64,000 nucleotides of DNA from Multifurca ochricompacta (taxonomy: Eukaryota; Basidiomycota; Agaricomycetes; Russulales; Russulaceae). Position 1 is the first letter of the stretch. Each line of letters starts with the position of its first letter. Below the pieces are notes generated by a model. It ran no database searches, had not been told where the DNA came from, and saw only the letters and a list, made by a program, of their open reading frames with translations. This document shows, in pieces, positions 45,493 to 57,832 of this stretch. The stretch lies in contig WTXG01000027.1 of the NCBI GenBank assembly GCA_022496185.1, forward strand, positions 186,001 through 250,000, given 5' to 3'. Made by a program: the position numbers and the translations under genes.

Positions 45493-48400
45493 ATGAAGTT
45501 TGCCAGGTATCATTTTCCTGTCCTTATTCCGTTCTCCAGTCTCATACTTTTAAAAATGCATGTAGATATCTGGATAACGCGCAGGTATATCGCTTGCTCG
45601 ATGATTTAGATGAGGCACCACTCACAGATTACTACTGCTCCTAGGCACCGAATGGAAACGTGCATACATGTACGCGTCTCAGCAGCTAACCCCTTACCTT
45701 AAAGTCTCACAGGACTGTTTATGTGGTGGTCGTGTGACAGTGACTACCGTGGCCTAAAGAAACGAATTGCAGCCATAAGACAAGTCCAAGAGGGTGGCAC
45801 AGAAATATGCCCGACATGTCACCGGAGAACGGTCCTGATGTCTTGCGCAGCCGTCGGACACTCCAGCACACAGCAATAACGAACAAGCAAGTCCCATTGA
45901 ACACCAGGAACATGATGGCGACGATGATATACAGGACTGGAAACAGAAACGTTCAAGCGTCGAGGACGTTCGTGAAGGACAAATTGAACTCAAAGAGCTA
46001 AAAGAGGGAGAGACGGTTCTGGAAAAGTGGGTATAACGTATTGTTTTCCGTGCACGCTTTTATTTTCTTCTCAAGGTGGCGGTCCCCGCGTCTGTGGACA
46101 CGCCGTTTGCCAATAAACTTTCCATGACCCTTGCGCGAGATACACAATCCTCTCCGAAACTGGAAATTCATCAGTTGGCGGTGCCACCGAGCAATTCACG
46201 CCTCCTTGGTGGGTTGCGCAGGCGCCCCACGGCACAGTGTATGATTATTTCTTGTTCCATACATACGTATTTGGTTCAGTGGGTTCCCTCTTTCTCTTCT
46301 AGTTCTTCAGCTGCCTTCGCCCGCATGCTCACTCACACTCTATGAGCTTCTTGAATCTATCCCTCCTGTCCAACTGGCGTTTTTCGACAAGCTCAACCAC
46401 GAGTTATCCAAGACTGAGTCTTTTTTTATCGCGAGAGAAGCCGAAGCTCGCATGCGCAGCTTGCAACTTCGAGAGCAACTCGAGGAGTTGAGAGATCATC
46501 GGCGTCTGTTCCGTGTGACTGAGCTTTTCACTACTTCATTTATGCGCGGCTGACTGGAGGACTTTCACTGAAAAGGACGCCCACTCGGGGGCTCGCCGTC
46601 GTACTTCTTTATCTTTTCCTCCGGCTCCCATATCGGATGTTTCCAAGCGAATGAACCGTGTACTGCACAGCCTCACAGTCTCGATCACATGGACAGTAAG
46701 GTTTCAATGAAGACCCAAAATACCAGCCTGCAGGGGAATCTCGTACCCATCGTCCAGCGGGAGGGGCGAAGCTCAATCCAGATGAGTATATACACGCGCG
46801 CAAGAAACTCAAGCGTGCTGTTGCTGAGCACTACTACGGGCTCGAGGTCCTTAATAATTATCGCGTACGTTAGATCTGAGCCGTTGATACCCCGAGGTTG
46901 ACAAGGGGAGACAGATACTGAATATACCGGCTTTCGAAAGGCGCTTAAGAAGTTTGAGAAGGTTACTGGGGTGTGTATTCAATTACACCAACGGTTCTTT
47001 CTCTCAACTCATAATACTAGATTCCAGTGCAGGATGTGTACATGAAGGAAAAAGTCAGCTCTCGTTGATTTTTTCGTACGGTAATTATTTGTGATCGTTT
47101 CGCAGGTTGATCCGTGCGCTTTCGCTTCAGATCAAACAGTACAGGTACTTTTGAAGGAGATGGAAGAACAATTCACTGCGTGTTTTGGTAGGTTTTTTCC
47201 AATGGCTTCAACATTGGCTTCCTCTCATGATTTTATTCACAGCAAAGGGCGACAGGAAGCGCGCCTTAAGACGCCTACGCACGGTGTCCTCTCAAAAGAC
47301 GCACCATTTTAGCACTTTCCGTACCGGTCTTGCTCTTGGCTTCGCGTTCCCCGCCTTCGTTGATGGATCGTCCGTAGTAAGTAGTCCCCCAATATTCTGG
47401 GATTTTCGACGAGTATCTCTCAGGCTTTCAGCCTCATACGCGAATTGCTATACCATCATGGGGAAGCTTGCTGTATATCTATGCGATACTGCTGGTTCCT
47501 ACACTTCTTGCGTCTCTTGTTGGCATAAATTTGTTGATGTGGAACTCACGAGGATTAACTATGTCTTCATCTTCGGTACGGATCTTCCACGACTTTGCCG
47601 CTGTCCTTCATCCCTCATCAACCACACAGGGTTGGATGTTAGAACGCATCTTGATCCTCGAGGATACTTTGAGGTGCGTCGCCAAATCCCCTTAACGCGT
47701 CCCCGGAGCCTGGAAACTATGCTAGCTACCTTGCATTGCTCTCGGAACTCTCTGTTGGGCTTTCTGGCTTTCTTTTACACGCGTGCGGAACCTACCATCC
47801 AACCTTGGGCATGGCCTGTACTTTGGCTGCTTATCGTATTCTGCTGATGATCAACCCTCTACCGGTCATGTCTCGCGAGAGCAGGTGGTGGTTCCTTCGT
47901 AAAGTTGCTCGGCTTCTCATGAGTGGGTTCCGTCGAGTGGAGGTACGCCACTTCCACTTAGTCTTCCTGTCCCGGTTTTCAAGTAGATGTGATCTAGTTC
48001 GCAGACTTCTGGCTCGGGTAATCGCTCTCTTTGACGATTAATACCGGTGATTAATACTGAATACCGCTCCAGGGACCAACTCTGCTCCTTGGCATTCCCG
48101 CTGAGCAATATTTACTTCATCGCCTGTGCTTACGTCCGAGGATTCCACTCCGATCAATTTCAGAAGTGCAATAAGCCTGTCCATTGGGGTGTACCTTTCC
48201 TTCTCGCCGCATTGCCGTTTGTAGCTCGCTTTTCCCAAAGCATTCGGCGTTGGTGGGACTCTCGATGATCACGCATTTGATTAACGTCCGTCTTCTCTCT
48301 TCGCATATGTAACTATTTGAGCCTATTCATTTCATTCACTCCATATCCAGGGCGGGAAATATCTCACGGGGATCATGTATTTCTTTTGCTACTACTTGTG

Positions 48401-49166
48401 GCGACACAAAGGTTTGGATCGTGAGATCAACCCCATCGTCATGCTGACGCATCAAAAGGTGCTGGACATGACGCGAGCTTTGTGTTTTTCTGCCTTTTCG
48501 GGATAATTTACTCTACGTATGCGTCATTATGGGTGGGTCCAACCTAACTGGCGAACAGGCAGTGGTTGATCATAATAATGTTAGGACCTACTCATGGACT
48601 GGTCTGTCTTGCGCCCACACGCGCGATTCAAGTTCCTTCGTCAAGACTTGATCTATTCAAGGCACGCTATGGTGCGCTCCGTCCTGTCATGTGCTGTTGT
48701 GTCCCACTAACGGCGACAACGACACGCAGTTTTACTACCTTGCTATCGTGAAGAAGTCATTGCTTTCAGGAGGGAGGAATGAAACTGACGCAAAGTGCAG
48801 ATCACCAACGTTCTCATTCGCTTCCTTTGGATAATATACATCCCGACAGGCGGACCGAGCACCCCCCTTCGCTCATGGGTAGTCGCACTGTTCGAAGTGC
48901 TTCGGCGTTGTCAATGGAACATGTGTATGTCAGCCTCGTCACTTTCTATTGTTTCTTGCCGGTTGAGGAGCGATCGTCGTGTAGACCGCTTGGAGAACGA
49001 ACATCTTGGCAATATGGACCAGTACCGCATCACGCGGGAAGTGCCTTTGCCATATTCCTTCGACGATCTTAGCCACGAGACTGATCCTGGCGACGAGGAC
49101 GACCATTCTCAGCCTTGTGAAAGTACGCGCTCGGCCAGGTCGAGGCGAAGGAAGGTTGTGCGATAA
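45493..49166 (+). CDS. SYG1: SYG1/XPR1 family SPX-EXS protein
   Basis: SPX-EXS membrane protein; XPR1 exports phosphate and SPX domains bind inositol pyrophosphates. Start 45493 (MKFAR), then YLDNAQ, APEWKRAYIDYRGLKKRIAA (SPX start), a disordered insert, LTLYELLESIPPVQLAFFDK and LNHELSKTESFFIAREAEAR, KLNPDEYIHARKKLKRAVAE, GFRKALKKFEKVTG (the Lys-rich ligand surface). The linker is AKGDRKRALRRLRTVSSQKT. The EXS part has STFRTGLALGFAFPAF, LLYIYAILLVPTLLASLVGI, RINYVFIFGLDVRTHLDPRG, NPLPVMSRESRWWFLRKVAR, DQLCSLAFPLSNIYFIACAY, ITNVLIRFLWIIYIP and YRLENEHLGNMDQYRITREV, ending at 49166. At least four one-base losses were found: about 45648 (APEW), 47543 (MW-LTRIN), 47773-47776 (LSF-YTRAEP) and 47840 (VF-LMINPLP). 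Around 48330-48720 exon joins remain unclear. Confidence 0.87.
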
Positions 49167-49404
49167 GATAAATATTATTGCTATTTGATTAGCCTAGATG
49201 GGACATGTCGCCTCGTCCATTTTACGACGAAAGCCAAAGGAACGTCGGAAATCGGAAATAGAGTAGGCCAATTCATTCCTTCCTACCGGGTTAAGGGGCA
49301 TCAAAACGAATGGGGATTCAAGAGGGTCTGAGACCCAGTGACACGGGGACCAAATTTTAGCAACAGGTGCAAGAGGTAGCCAGAAGCACGCGTGATCGAC
49401 GAGA

Positions 49405-52400
49405 ATCACTTCATTGTTGAGGCGATTTGGTCCAACTCCCGGGCGATTAGAGAGTTGGACACGAGGCGCGTAATTTACTGCATGGACCGTGTGCGATTAG
49501 CAACTGGCGGATGGAAGAACCAACGAAAGATACGCACTCTAGCCTAGCACGGTCACCACGCTCCTTGCACTCCTTGCCAGCCATTACCCACTCGCCGCAC
49601 TCAACATAGAGGTCGATTCGTTTATGTGCATCGCAGCGCTGTACGTAACTAACCGCCTCCTTCGCGTGACCTTTCTCAACAAGATGTCGCACGAACGCTT
49701 CGTACCCGATCGGACTCCGCTTCGACCGCGAGAATGTCTCTAAGCCTTCAAAGTCCCGGGTAGCGGTCAATGCGTGCAACTTCAAGTACCAAAACCTGCA
49801 TCTCCATCAGCGAAAGTAAGGGGATGGTCGGTATACACTTGGGTTAGAACCAGAACCTTTTCTCGGTACTTTGAATTCCGACTTGAGCTTGTCAGCGCGT
49901 TTGGACATGCCATTAGGAGGCATTTTTTGATGGTCTCATCGATGCTGAGCCCAAAAAACTCTATTTTGTCTGTGGTTTCTTTCTCGAGCGTTTGCTGGAT
50001 CGCCAGTAAGCGACTGTACTCGTCCATCATCTGCAATGCGCGTCAGGATCGTCACCGAGGACCCGCGAAAGCAACCGTGAGAGTGATCAACCTTAGCCTC
50101 AAATGATCGCTCCTTATCCTCAGAGAAGAACTTCTGTGCGGCTTTGATCGATGTGACCTTCGCTGCAGAGTCCTGTGGCAGTCGTCAGCTTACCGTTGAA
50201 ATCGCAGAATCGAGAATTCGCAACTTGCCTTCATTCGCCTTGCTTCTTCTAGACAGAGCACAGCGCTCTCAACGCGTCTATCATCCGAATAATAGAAGTC
50301 TCGTAGCATTTCTGGGTTCTGCTCTCTCGCATAGACTTGCAGCAACCGGCTAGCTGGTGCGAGGCTGGAGCCACCATCTTCGATCAAACGGAAGAACACT
50401 CCCAGAGGTAGGCGGTTGTATAATTGCAATAGAACGTGATACACTGAAACTGAATGAGGAAAAGCCCGTCCGCTCATGAAGTCTCGGCAACTTGCCCAGA
50501 TCAGTGTCTCCACTATCAACAGCTTTCTGGAGCGCTAGTCGGTCTTCCTTCATCATCAGCAGTAAGGGAACTTGATCTGAAGCCCTCGGTTCGTGGTCCA
50601 ATAGCTACATGGATCGTGCCCAAATTTTGGGATTCGTGATAATGAATAACTCACCATTGTAGCCAAACGAGTTCGGCCAACCTCCCACGCCTTCTTTGCG
50701 ATCTCCGCGTAGCTGACAGAGGCTCCCCCTAATTTTTCAAATTTCTCCACGATAGCTCTGGAGACTTCCTCATCCCCTGTCATATCGGTGTCATTAGCGG
50801 TGCCGCTGGAAATTGGCTTCGACTTTGTAATCTTTGCAGATGCCCAGTGCTTGAGGACGTCATCTGGTGAAAGGGATAAGAAATATGATATATGGAGCGC
50901 GAGCAGGTGCAGATTCCGTGAAGTCAGTCGAGAAATGAGATGCGTGGGTGAGAGGTAGTTGTATCTTATTAATGTCAGTAGTAGTAGATGATGCACACGA
51001 AAAAAAACGCGCGCACTGAAAATGAGTGATGGGTATGCCGACTTCGAACTGACGAACCGCATTCAGGACCTTCAGTGTCTTCCCCATGTTCACGAAATCG
51101 GTCGAATTGTAAAGATCCAAGAAGGACTTGCCAAGTTTGCGGCCTGAGAAACTCGTAGTTCCCGACGGTGTGACAAACGTTTTAACACACACGTACGCTC
51201 AAAAGCCTCCGTTGCCATGTAGGCTCCCACTCCTGTCCCGCTGCATCAATGACCTCGTCGACAGCTGCGGCGAGGTCCGGTTTGATGCTCCGTATATTCT
51301 CATCGGCTTTAGGGGAGCGGTTATTAAAATTCTCCCAGGCGTCGAATAGGATTGCAGAAGGTGATGCAGATCCCGGACGGAACACGGACACGCTGGACGC
51401 TTAGACCAACATTAGGATAACCCCTAGCTTTGTGAAAAGCAAAGAAAGATCACCTGGAACTTTCTGTATGAAGTCACTTGTGTCGGGGCCAATGACTCTA
51501 ACGCCATCAACCTCCGTGACAGCAAACGTAGGACCGGCATAGAAGTATCTAATATTGATGTCAGTAATACACTTGGATCCTCGCATTGAGACGTACTGTA
51601 ATGTATCACCGAACGGACCGACCAGTAGCACAAGTGCATCCCAGGTGACAAGAATCGCGTCATTACCACACCATTCAACCTGCCTAACGAGGCCTTCGGC
51701 GCCGGCAACAGAGGTGGTATCGAACTCAGCCAGACCGCGCTGGAAATCTGTTGAGACGACCCAAAGCAAGCCAGTCACCGTTAAGAGAGCAAGCGACTTT
51801 CCATTAGGGGACGGGGCCAAGTGAGTAAATGGCCCTCGGGACAGGCGCTGGTCAACAGCTTCAAGATTGTCCACAGAAACAATACTAGCTTCGACGGAAA
51901 GCAGAACCTCGACATGTCGCGATATCGTGAGATCAGGTGGGATGAGAGTCCAGACGGCAGGGGGCTGAGAGAGATCTATCTATCTGGTCGATTAAGAACC
52001 CGCGAATCAACTCGAAGTGAACTCACTTGGGTTGGCTAATGTCAACGATTTACCACCTTCCCATCCCTTCACTTCCAATAATTGTAATGACCCAGTTAGT
52101 GCCACAAGGCCATTCTCATGTATGCGTGCATCTGTAATTCCAACCTCTCCAGCATCTGTTCCCAAAGAGAATTGCGTGTAGTCGCCTTGCAGGTCGTAGA
52201 GACGGTACACCCCCTCCTCGTTGAGGACCACAAGCCTCTCGTCACCGGTCCAGCCAAAACGAATAATTTTTGCCTGGTCCCACTATTATTAAAGGGAGAA
52301 GTAAGCTTATGAGTGTCTAGGCAACAGCAGATACGCACGCCGAATAACAACAAGCCCTCGCCAGAAGGCGAATACACCTGAATCTGTGACTTTGCGAACG

Positions 52401-52650
52401 TAGACGTCGCGGATCCAATGGCGATGATTTTTGTGGAATCTCTCATGAGTGCTGTCGAGCTCACTTTTAATTTTTTATAGTCACGGAGGGTATCTAGCTA
52501 CGCACCTAAAGGGCCGCCATTGCGACACCCAGCGACGATGCAGTCACCTAGGCTAGGCAACTTTCCATCTAAAGTGTAAAGTCGTTGTTGCCTATAGAAA
52601 ACGTTCCCATTTTGCATAGCCTGCCACGACGCCGTAGGATGGTCTGCCAT
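49405..52650 (-). CDS. VPS16: VPS16, core subunit of HOPS/CORVET
   Basis: Class C Vps subunit that tethers endosomes and vacuoles. The start at 52650 ([20 protein letters not shown]) is the typical WxxLxxxFYRxxxLY opening. The N-terminal beta-propeller contains [60 protein letters not shown] and [20 protein letters not shown]. The alpha-solenoid has [107 protein letters not shown] and [20 protein letters not shown], the Vps16 C-terminal hallmark. Near 49455 one base is lost after LRASCP; the conserved end [16 protein letters not shown] runs in the next frame to TGA at 49405, while the unshifted frame stops at 49447. There are about a dozen introns. It is divergent from the MGR3-like gene. Confidence 0.92.
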
Positions 52651-52884
52651 TATTTGTACAATCAAATTTTATCGACTCGTGTTGAACTGCTAGTGACCGC
52701 AACGATCGCAATGACCGCAAGTGAGAGAGAGATGCAGATATATGCAGAATAGATGCAGGGGAACCAGCCGGGCCGGTTCAACCTGAGCGCTGCCCGCCAC
52801 TGTTCACCGTTCCTCTTCTCTTCCACTGCCGCTGTTCATGTTCGCGTCTATGTCAAGCAATTGAACTTTGCGGTCGAATTAATT

Positions 52885-54477
52885 ATGGCTTCACTGATAC
52901 GTCACGCTATGCGACGCTCGCGTTGTCATTCTTCCCTTTTTATCGCACGTCCCGACACCTTACCTGGTCAACTAGCGATTGGGTTCTCAGGATGTTCTAG
53001 ACGGTCATCCGATGCCCGTAGAACCTTTTTTAGATCCGGATTTGCGTTGCCCACATCGTTGAATCCCCGCGTAGGAACCATCTTTCTTGGACTAGTAGGC
53101 CTGGGCTTCATCTCGACGATGATTGGAGTGTCCGTATGTCCTCTGTTCTGCTTTGCCATAACACGCTCAGTTGCCATGGCAGGTATGAATTTTATTCTTC
53201 CTTTTTCACCTGGCCCCCAGAAGTCCGCTCGGATCTAAGAGCTGGTGTCAAAGCCAAACAACAGGGAAATCTTGCACTCTCTCGTAAATTGTTGACGCAG
53301 TGCGTGCCCTGCATTTCTTAATGCTCACATCGACATTCATATGAGGGAGAAGAGCTCTAGAGACAGCTCTCTCGCTTCCTCCTGACCTGTTTTCCCCATC
53401 ACCCTACTTAAAGCTATCAGGGATAGCGATTACCCTTGGCGAGGTTCTAGAAGAAGATAACCAGCCAAAAAAGGCTTATGAGACATATCTCACTGCTCTA
53501 GAACACCTGCAAGGTCATTGGTCTTCTCTCACTAGTGAGGAGAAGCTGCGTGCGATATCCATAGGACAGAAACTTGGTGAGATGGTTGACGTGTATCAGC
53601 TGGGGGACGAAGAGGAGGAAAGATGGTTGACCTGGTCAGTTGAGGAAGTGTTGAAGCTTGCCAAAGATGTTGGAAGCGCTGGACCTGGGGAAGAGAGTAG
53701 AGAGAGCCACCTGGTACTTTCTGACTTAGGGTTACCGAAGTGGGTGAGTGTGACCGACATCGGGGCGCCTTTGGAAAGTCTCGGAGCCTTTTACGCGCGA
53801 ACTGGTAAATTGATGTGAGGATGACGAACAACTTCTTCGCTGTTAAAGGCTGATTGGTTAATTTATTTTCTTACCTCAGTTTTGCTGTGCCACTCTATCT
53901 CCACACGATATCCTCCTGGTTCCTCCCGCCACCTCTCCGAGAAAAGCCACCGCTGAGGAACTTTGTCGAGGTTTGCCCACCCCCGTCCCGCCCTGGCGTG
54001 TTGTTCGAGACAGATCACTCTTGTTTTTAGGTGCCCAATTAATGAGCAATTTGTCGGAATTGTTCATGCGGAACACCCCCACTCCGGCTGCATTGCATCA
54101 GTCCGAGCATGGGCCCGACAAGCCCTCTCCTTGTTACAGAAAACGCAAGGAAATGCTGGTCGGTCTGACGATGTTCGGGTGTGCGAAGAAGCGCTCGCAG
54201 TCGTTTTATTCAACCTTGGGTCGCTCCGTGAAGTACGTCTTCTCACATTTTCTCATGTCAGAGGAACTCAAGATACCTCAAACAGATGAACGATGATTCG
54301 AAATCTGCCCGACCACTATTTGAGCGGTCTCTGGAGCAGTCCAAGAAGCTGAGATCGCAGGAAGGTATAATTCTGGCCCGAAACGCGATTCGGAGGTTAG
54401 ACAGAAAACAATTAGACGCATCACTGCACCCATCGCCACCGCCAGACGCCAAGTCAGGATCTGTGCCAAATGAATAG
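52885..54477 (+). CDS. Mitochondrial TPR protein, MGR3-like
   Basis: Resembles MGR3-type TPR proteins, adaptors of the i-AAA protease in the mitochondrial inner membrane (by family resemblance, moderate certainty). The start at 52885 (MASLIRHAMRRSRCHSSLF) gives a presequence; an earlier start at 52753 is less presequence-like. A single TM follows (GTIFLGLVGLGFISTMIGV), then YEFYSSFFTWPPEVRSDLRA, GVKAKQQGNLALSRKLLTQ, ALSLPPDLFSPSPYLKLSGI, AITLGEVLEEDNQPKKAYE, LRAISIGQKLGEMVDVYQLG, IGAPLESLGAFYARTGK, NAGRSDDVRVCEEALAVVLF, NLGSLRE joined to MNDDSKSARPLFERSLEQSK and the end at 54477. Residues from about 130 on are helical TPR-like. The junction after KLLTQ (53300-53360) does not keep frame, so a missing base is likely. 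Stops of this gene and SEC62 are 72 bp apart. Confidence 0.72.
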
Positions 54478-54548
54478 ATATGATCGAGCGTAGTAACTAC
54501 AACAAATTATCTGCAAGAGTTCTACGCCGACAAACTCGATAAAATCTA

Positions 54549-55513
54549 TCACGAATTCTCGTCTGGAACCTCCTCCACCGTCGCCGTGCGACTTGCCGGG
54601 CGCGAATTCGTAGTTGAGATACCTGATTCATCTACCTCGAGGACTGCACCATTAGGCGTGGTGATACCGCTGCTCTTGGCTTTCTCCGATTTTTCGGCAG
54701 ATTTCTTCTTCTTTGACTTCTTTTTCGGGAGGTCCCACTCCCAAAGGGGGATGAAGGAATCGATCTGGATACGAGTACGACGTTAGACCCCAGCAGATAG
54801 TCACTAGATATGAGGACGCACAAATCCGACATCTGCGAATAAACGCGGAAATATCCATATGCCAGGACTTGCCACGATGATGGTGATAATATAAAATATC
54901 AACCGAATAACAGAAATGACGAGCAGCAAGCCAATGAGACCCAATAAAATCATGGAGAGGTACCACACCCCTAATCGCAGGATTGGGGGCCAGAGAGGAA
55001 ACATAACTCCGGCTAGAATGACGGCGACCATTGCAACACCGCCAACGTAGTTTGTCCATTGCGACCCCTCATAGAACCACGCATAGTACTCTTCGGGCTT
55101 GAATAGCTGCATCTGATTAATCTGTACTGTCTTTGGGGACGATGCAGAGCCCACGGGTTGGCCGCGATCGACTCGTAGGAAGAAGGCAAATGGAATGATG
55201 TTGTGAAGAAGGGCGTGTGCCTCGGTCTCTGAAGTGATTTTGGGCGTACTCTTTGTTTTTGCGTACGCAGGTGACAGCAACGCCTTCACAGCGGACTTGC
55301 CTGATGATTATAAAATACGGTTAAATATATACATAGGTGGCGGCAAATCATGAGGGACAGAGAAGCAGCGCGGCATTCACCTTTGAAATAGTCGACTCGC
55401 TTGCCATTCAAAACCCCCACCCTGTTCTTGAGCCCAGCTTTACTACTGCGGAGAAAATTCACGACGTTTCGTATATCCTGTGGAGCCTTTTGCTGCTGCT
55501 CGGTGGTCGACAT
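54549..55513 (-). CDS. SEC62: SEC62, ER post-translational translocation subunit
   Basis: Two-pass ER membrane protein of the Sec62/63 translocon. The start at 55513 (MSTTEQQQKAPQDIRNVVNF) is followed by LRSSKAGLKNRVGVLNGKRV, DYFKG joined to SAVKALLSPAYAK, AHALLHNIIPFAFFLRVDRG, FKPEEYYAWFYEGSQWTNYV, two TM helices (GGVAMVAVILAGVMFPLWPP; MILLGLIGLLLVISVIRLIF) and GIWIFPRLFADVGF. A final intron then joins IDSFIPLWEWDLPKKKSKKK, a Lys-rich tail that ends in an acidic segment (EEVPDENS) at 54549. The YYxWxYEGSQ and FADVGFxDSFxPLWxW blocks identify SEC62. The frame stays intact in three exons. No sign of decay. Confidence 0.94.
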
Positions 55514-56026
55514 GGGTATGGAAGATTGAGGCCTGAATCCTCGAAGTCAACGCCGGTGGTATAAATGTTAAGTTGAGAGCTGACAGTAGTGAAATGGAAT
55601 TTGGTCGAAACCAAGACTAACTTGAACCTCACACGCACGGCGGTGAGAAGGAGGGGATGAAACAGAGGAATGAGCTGGCGAAAAACCAATTTGTGTCAGT
55701 TGGCGAGGCGAGGGGGTCATTCATTGCGTGGCGGCGTGGTTCAATTATATAATCATGCCTATAATGTCAAACGCAATTTGCAAATGAAAATGCAAATGTC
55801 ATCGGCCCGGCTCGCATCCGAGACAACCCGTTTCAGGTGCGACCCGGCACTGACTGATACCGACACTGACACTGACACTAACACTGACACTGACATTGGC
55901 ACTGGGGCTCTGGCATTAAACAGGGTGCCTCATAAGCTGGGTTCAAGCTTTACCGACAGGTCTTCCCATGTGTTTGTTTCTTGAACGTTGGACCTTCGAT
56001 CCTTATCTAAATCGAATCCCATAGCC
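55514..56026. other. Divergent promoter region, SEC62/PAQR
   Basis: No gene is supported. A GACACT-type array lies at 55858-55894. Confidence 0.45.
55858..55894. repeat. GACACT-type tandem repeat
   Basis: Six imperfect GACACT units, about 130 bp upstream of the PAQR start. Confidence 0.8.
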
Positions 56027-57369
56027 ATGTCTGCGTCCTTCCAAGTCCTTCAGCGACATACAGCGCAACCTTTGCCTGCTGAGTTGAATCCAGAGTCTGC
56101 CTTATTTTCTTCCCAACGCAAATCCAGAAAACATCGTACGATTACCTTTGTTGAACTGCCGGAATGGATGAAAGACAATGAATTCATTCTGACCGGTTAT
56201 AGAGGGTAAAAGTCCATTCTCAAACAATACCCTATTAAAGTCCTCAGAGCACACTTACAGGGAGCTGAATAGTTGGTGGAAATGCTTGGAATCTGTCTTC
56301 GGTTGTACGTAAAGGACCATGGATTTGTATTGTCTAATCTTACTGGATCTTTTTGCTAGATCTGCATAATGAAACTGGTACGGCGGCGGTCTTCAAACCA
56401 TGCATACACTCCATTGATAATCAACACTAGTAAATATCCATACCCACCTTCATGCATCCATTTTGTTTGCCTTTTTTTTACTGCACACCGTCAACGATTC
56501 GTATTTCAAGGCTCATGTAGACATATCTTGGGCCGATCGTGCTGTCTTTGTGGTCTTTCTCTCGTCAGCGGTCTTCTGTTTGTTTTGCAGTGCATTCTTT
56601 CACATGGCCTCGTCACATTCCAAGCAAGTACGTGCACTCCAGCTGACATGCAATTAACACGCAAGATGCGCTGACCAACCGTCCGAAGGTAGCCGCTCGA
56701 TGCAATGCCTTAGATTATTCCGGGATCATCGGTATGCTTTTCAATGTATGTTTGAGACAATATCATGACTTTCTCCCAGCTCTCATCCTTGGTTCCTGCT
56801 ATCCTTGTTTGTATTATGGATTCTACTGCGAACCTCACTACAAAGTCGGTTATCTCCTGCTTATCACTCTGGCCGGCATCGGTACGTGCCTATATTTCCG
56901 TACATACTAGATATTTTAACCTTTCTGTAGCGGCGGCATACATTGTTCTAAGTCCCGAATATGCAAAACCAACCCACAGACATGCACGAACGAGAGTTTT
57001 CATCGCCTTGGGCTTGTGCAGCGTGCTACCTGTCTCTCATTTGATACTGTCTCACGGAATACACGCCCTTTTTCGAGAAATGGGCTTTTTCTGGCTACTG
57101 GCTGCTGGCGCCATGTATATCACGGGGGCTGTACTATAGCAAGTCTATTTCCGCTAAAGCTTCCTTCCGGCTGGCTCACTTATCTTATCTTAACCCATAC
57201 CAGCGCAAATAGGGTTCCAGAGAGACTCGCCCCTGGTAGATTCGACCGTTTCTTCTCGTCTCATCAGATTTTCCATGTTTTTGTCGTTCTTGCTGCTCTT
57301 TCGACATATTCCTGTGTACTTGCGGCGTTCGAGCATCGCCACAGCCGAAGTGGGATGTGTGTGGCATAA
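56027..57369 (+). CDS. PAQR / IZH family (adiponectin-receptor-like) membrane protein
   Basis: Seven-TM zinc-binding protein of the PAQR (IZH/AdipoR) family, probably a ceramidase-type hydrolase. The start at 56027 (MSASFQVLQRHTAQPLPAEL) gives a cytosolic N terminus, then LPEWMKDNEFILTGYRG joined to ELNSWWKCLESVFG, YLHNET and VNIHTH-type helix 1 (ILFAFFLLHTV). The zinc-site signature is AVFCLFCSAFFHMASSHS (Ser-x-x-x-His), followed by ALDYSGII, the TM block SCYPCLYYGFYCEPHYKVGY, LLLITLAGI, VFIALGLCSVLPVSHLILSH, FFWLLAAGAMYITGAVLY and the distal HxxxH in HQIFHVFVVLAALSTY. It ends at 57369. Five or six introns keep frame. The three zinc-binding His positions are present, so the protein looks functional. 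Confidence 0.88.
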
Positions 57370-57492
57370 ATTCCTCTGTCCAGAGAGACGTACCCTCCGA
57401 CAAGCCATACCGTTGACATAGGTGTGTTCTTTTCTTCCCGACTCTTGATACTGATCCAATACCCATCGCTGTCAGTTATCCTTGATACCTAC

Positions 57493-57832
57493 ATGCTTTA
57501 TAGATGTGCCCTTTTTTTGAACCGTCGTCATCGCTCCATGCGATCCGAGGTGTACGGCCAAGTGTTTGACCAGCTGGGTGAGATCGACCCTGGGAGAGAT
57601 ATGGAGACCATGAGCTTGGGTCGGCGGTTGAGGATGTCGGCGCCACAAATACAATCTACATCGCTTAGGTTTGTTCGTGCCTTGTGAGGCAATCTGCATT
57701 CTTTCTTCAACCGGCAGGTCCGAGGGCCTTTCATCGGCTCAGCCACGTGTTGCCCGCGTGTGGCGGTACCGTTCAAATATGATGCATAACCTGTCTGCCG
57801 CATCATCGGCCTGCAACAGTGCTTTACCCTGA
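57493..57832 (+). CDS. Orphan C-terminal exon pair, unknown protein
   Basis: Two exons splice cleanly: from about 57493 (MLYRCALFLNRRHRSMRSEV) through GQVFDQLGEIDPGRDMETMS and LGRRLRMSAPQIQSTSLR, then a phase-matched intron (about 57671-57718) to SEGLSSAQPRVARVWRYR, ending CNSALP TGA at 57830-57832. The preserved splice argues for real coding, but no complete gene can be built upstream, since the PAQR gene ends at 57369 in another frame. An upstream extension into LILIQYPSLSVILDTY adds a hydrophobic segment. This may be the remnant of a larger membrane-protein gene or an incompletely read short gene. I do not recognise the family. Confidence 0.4.
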
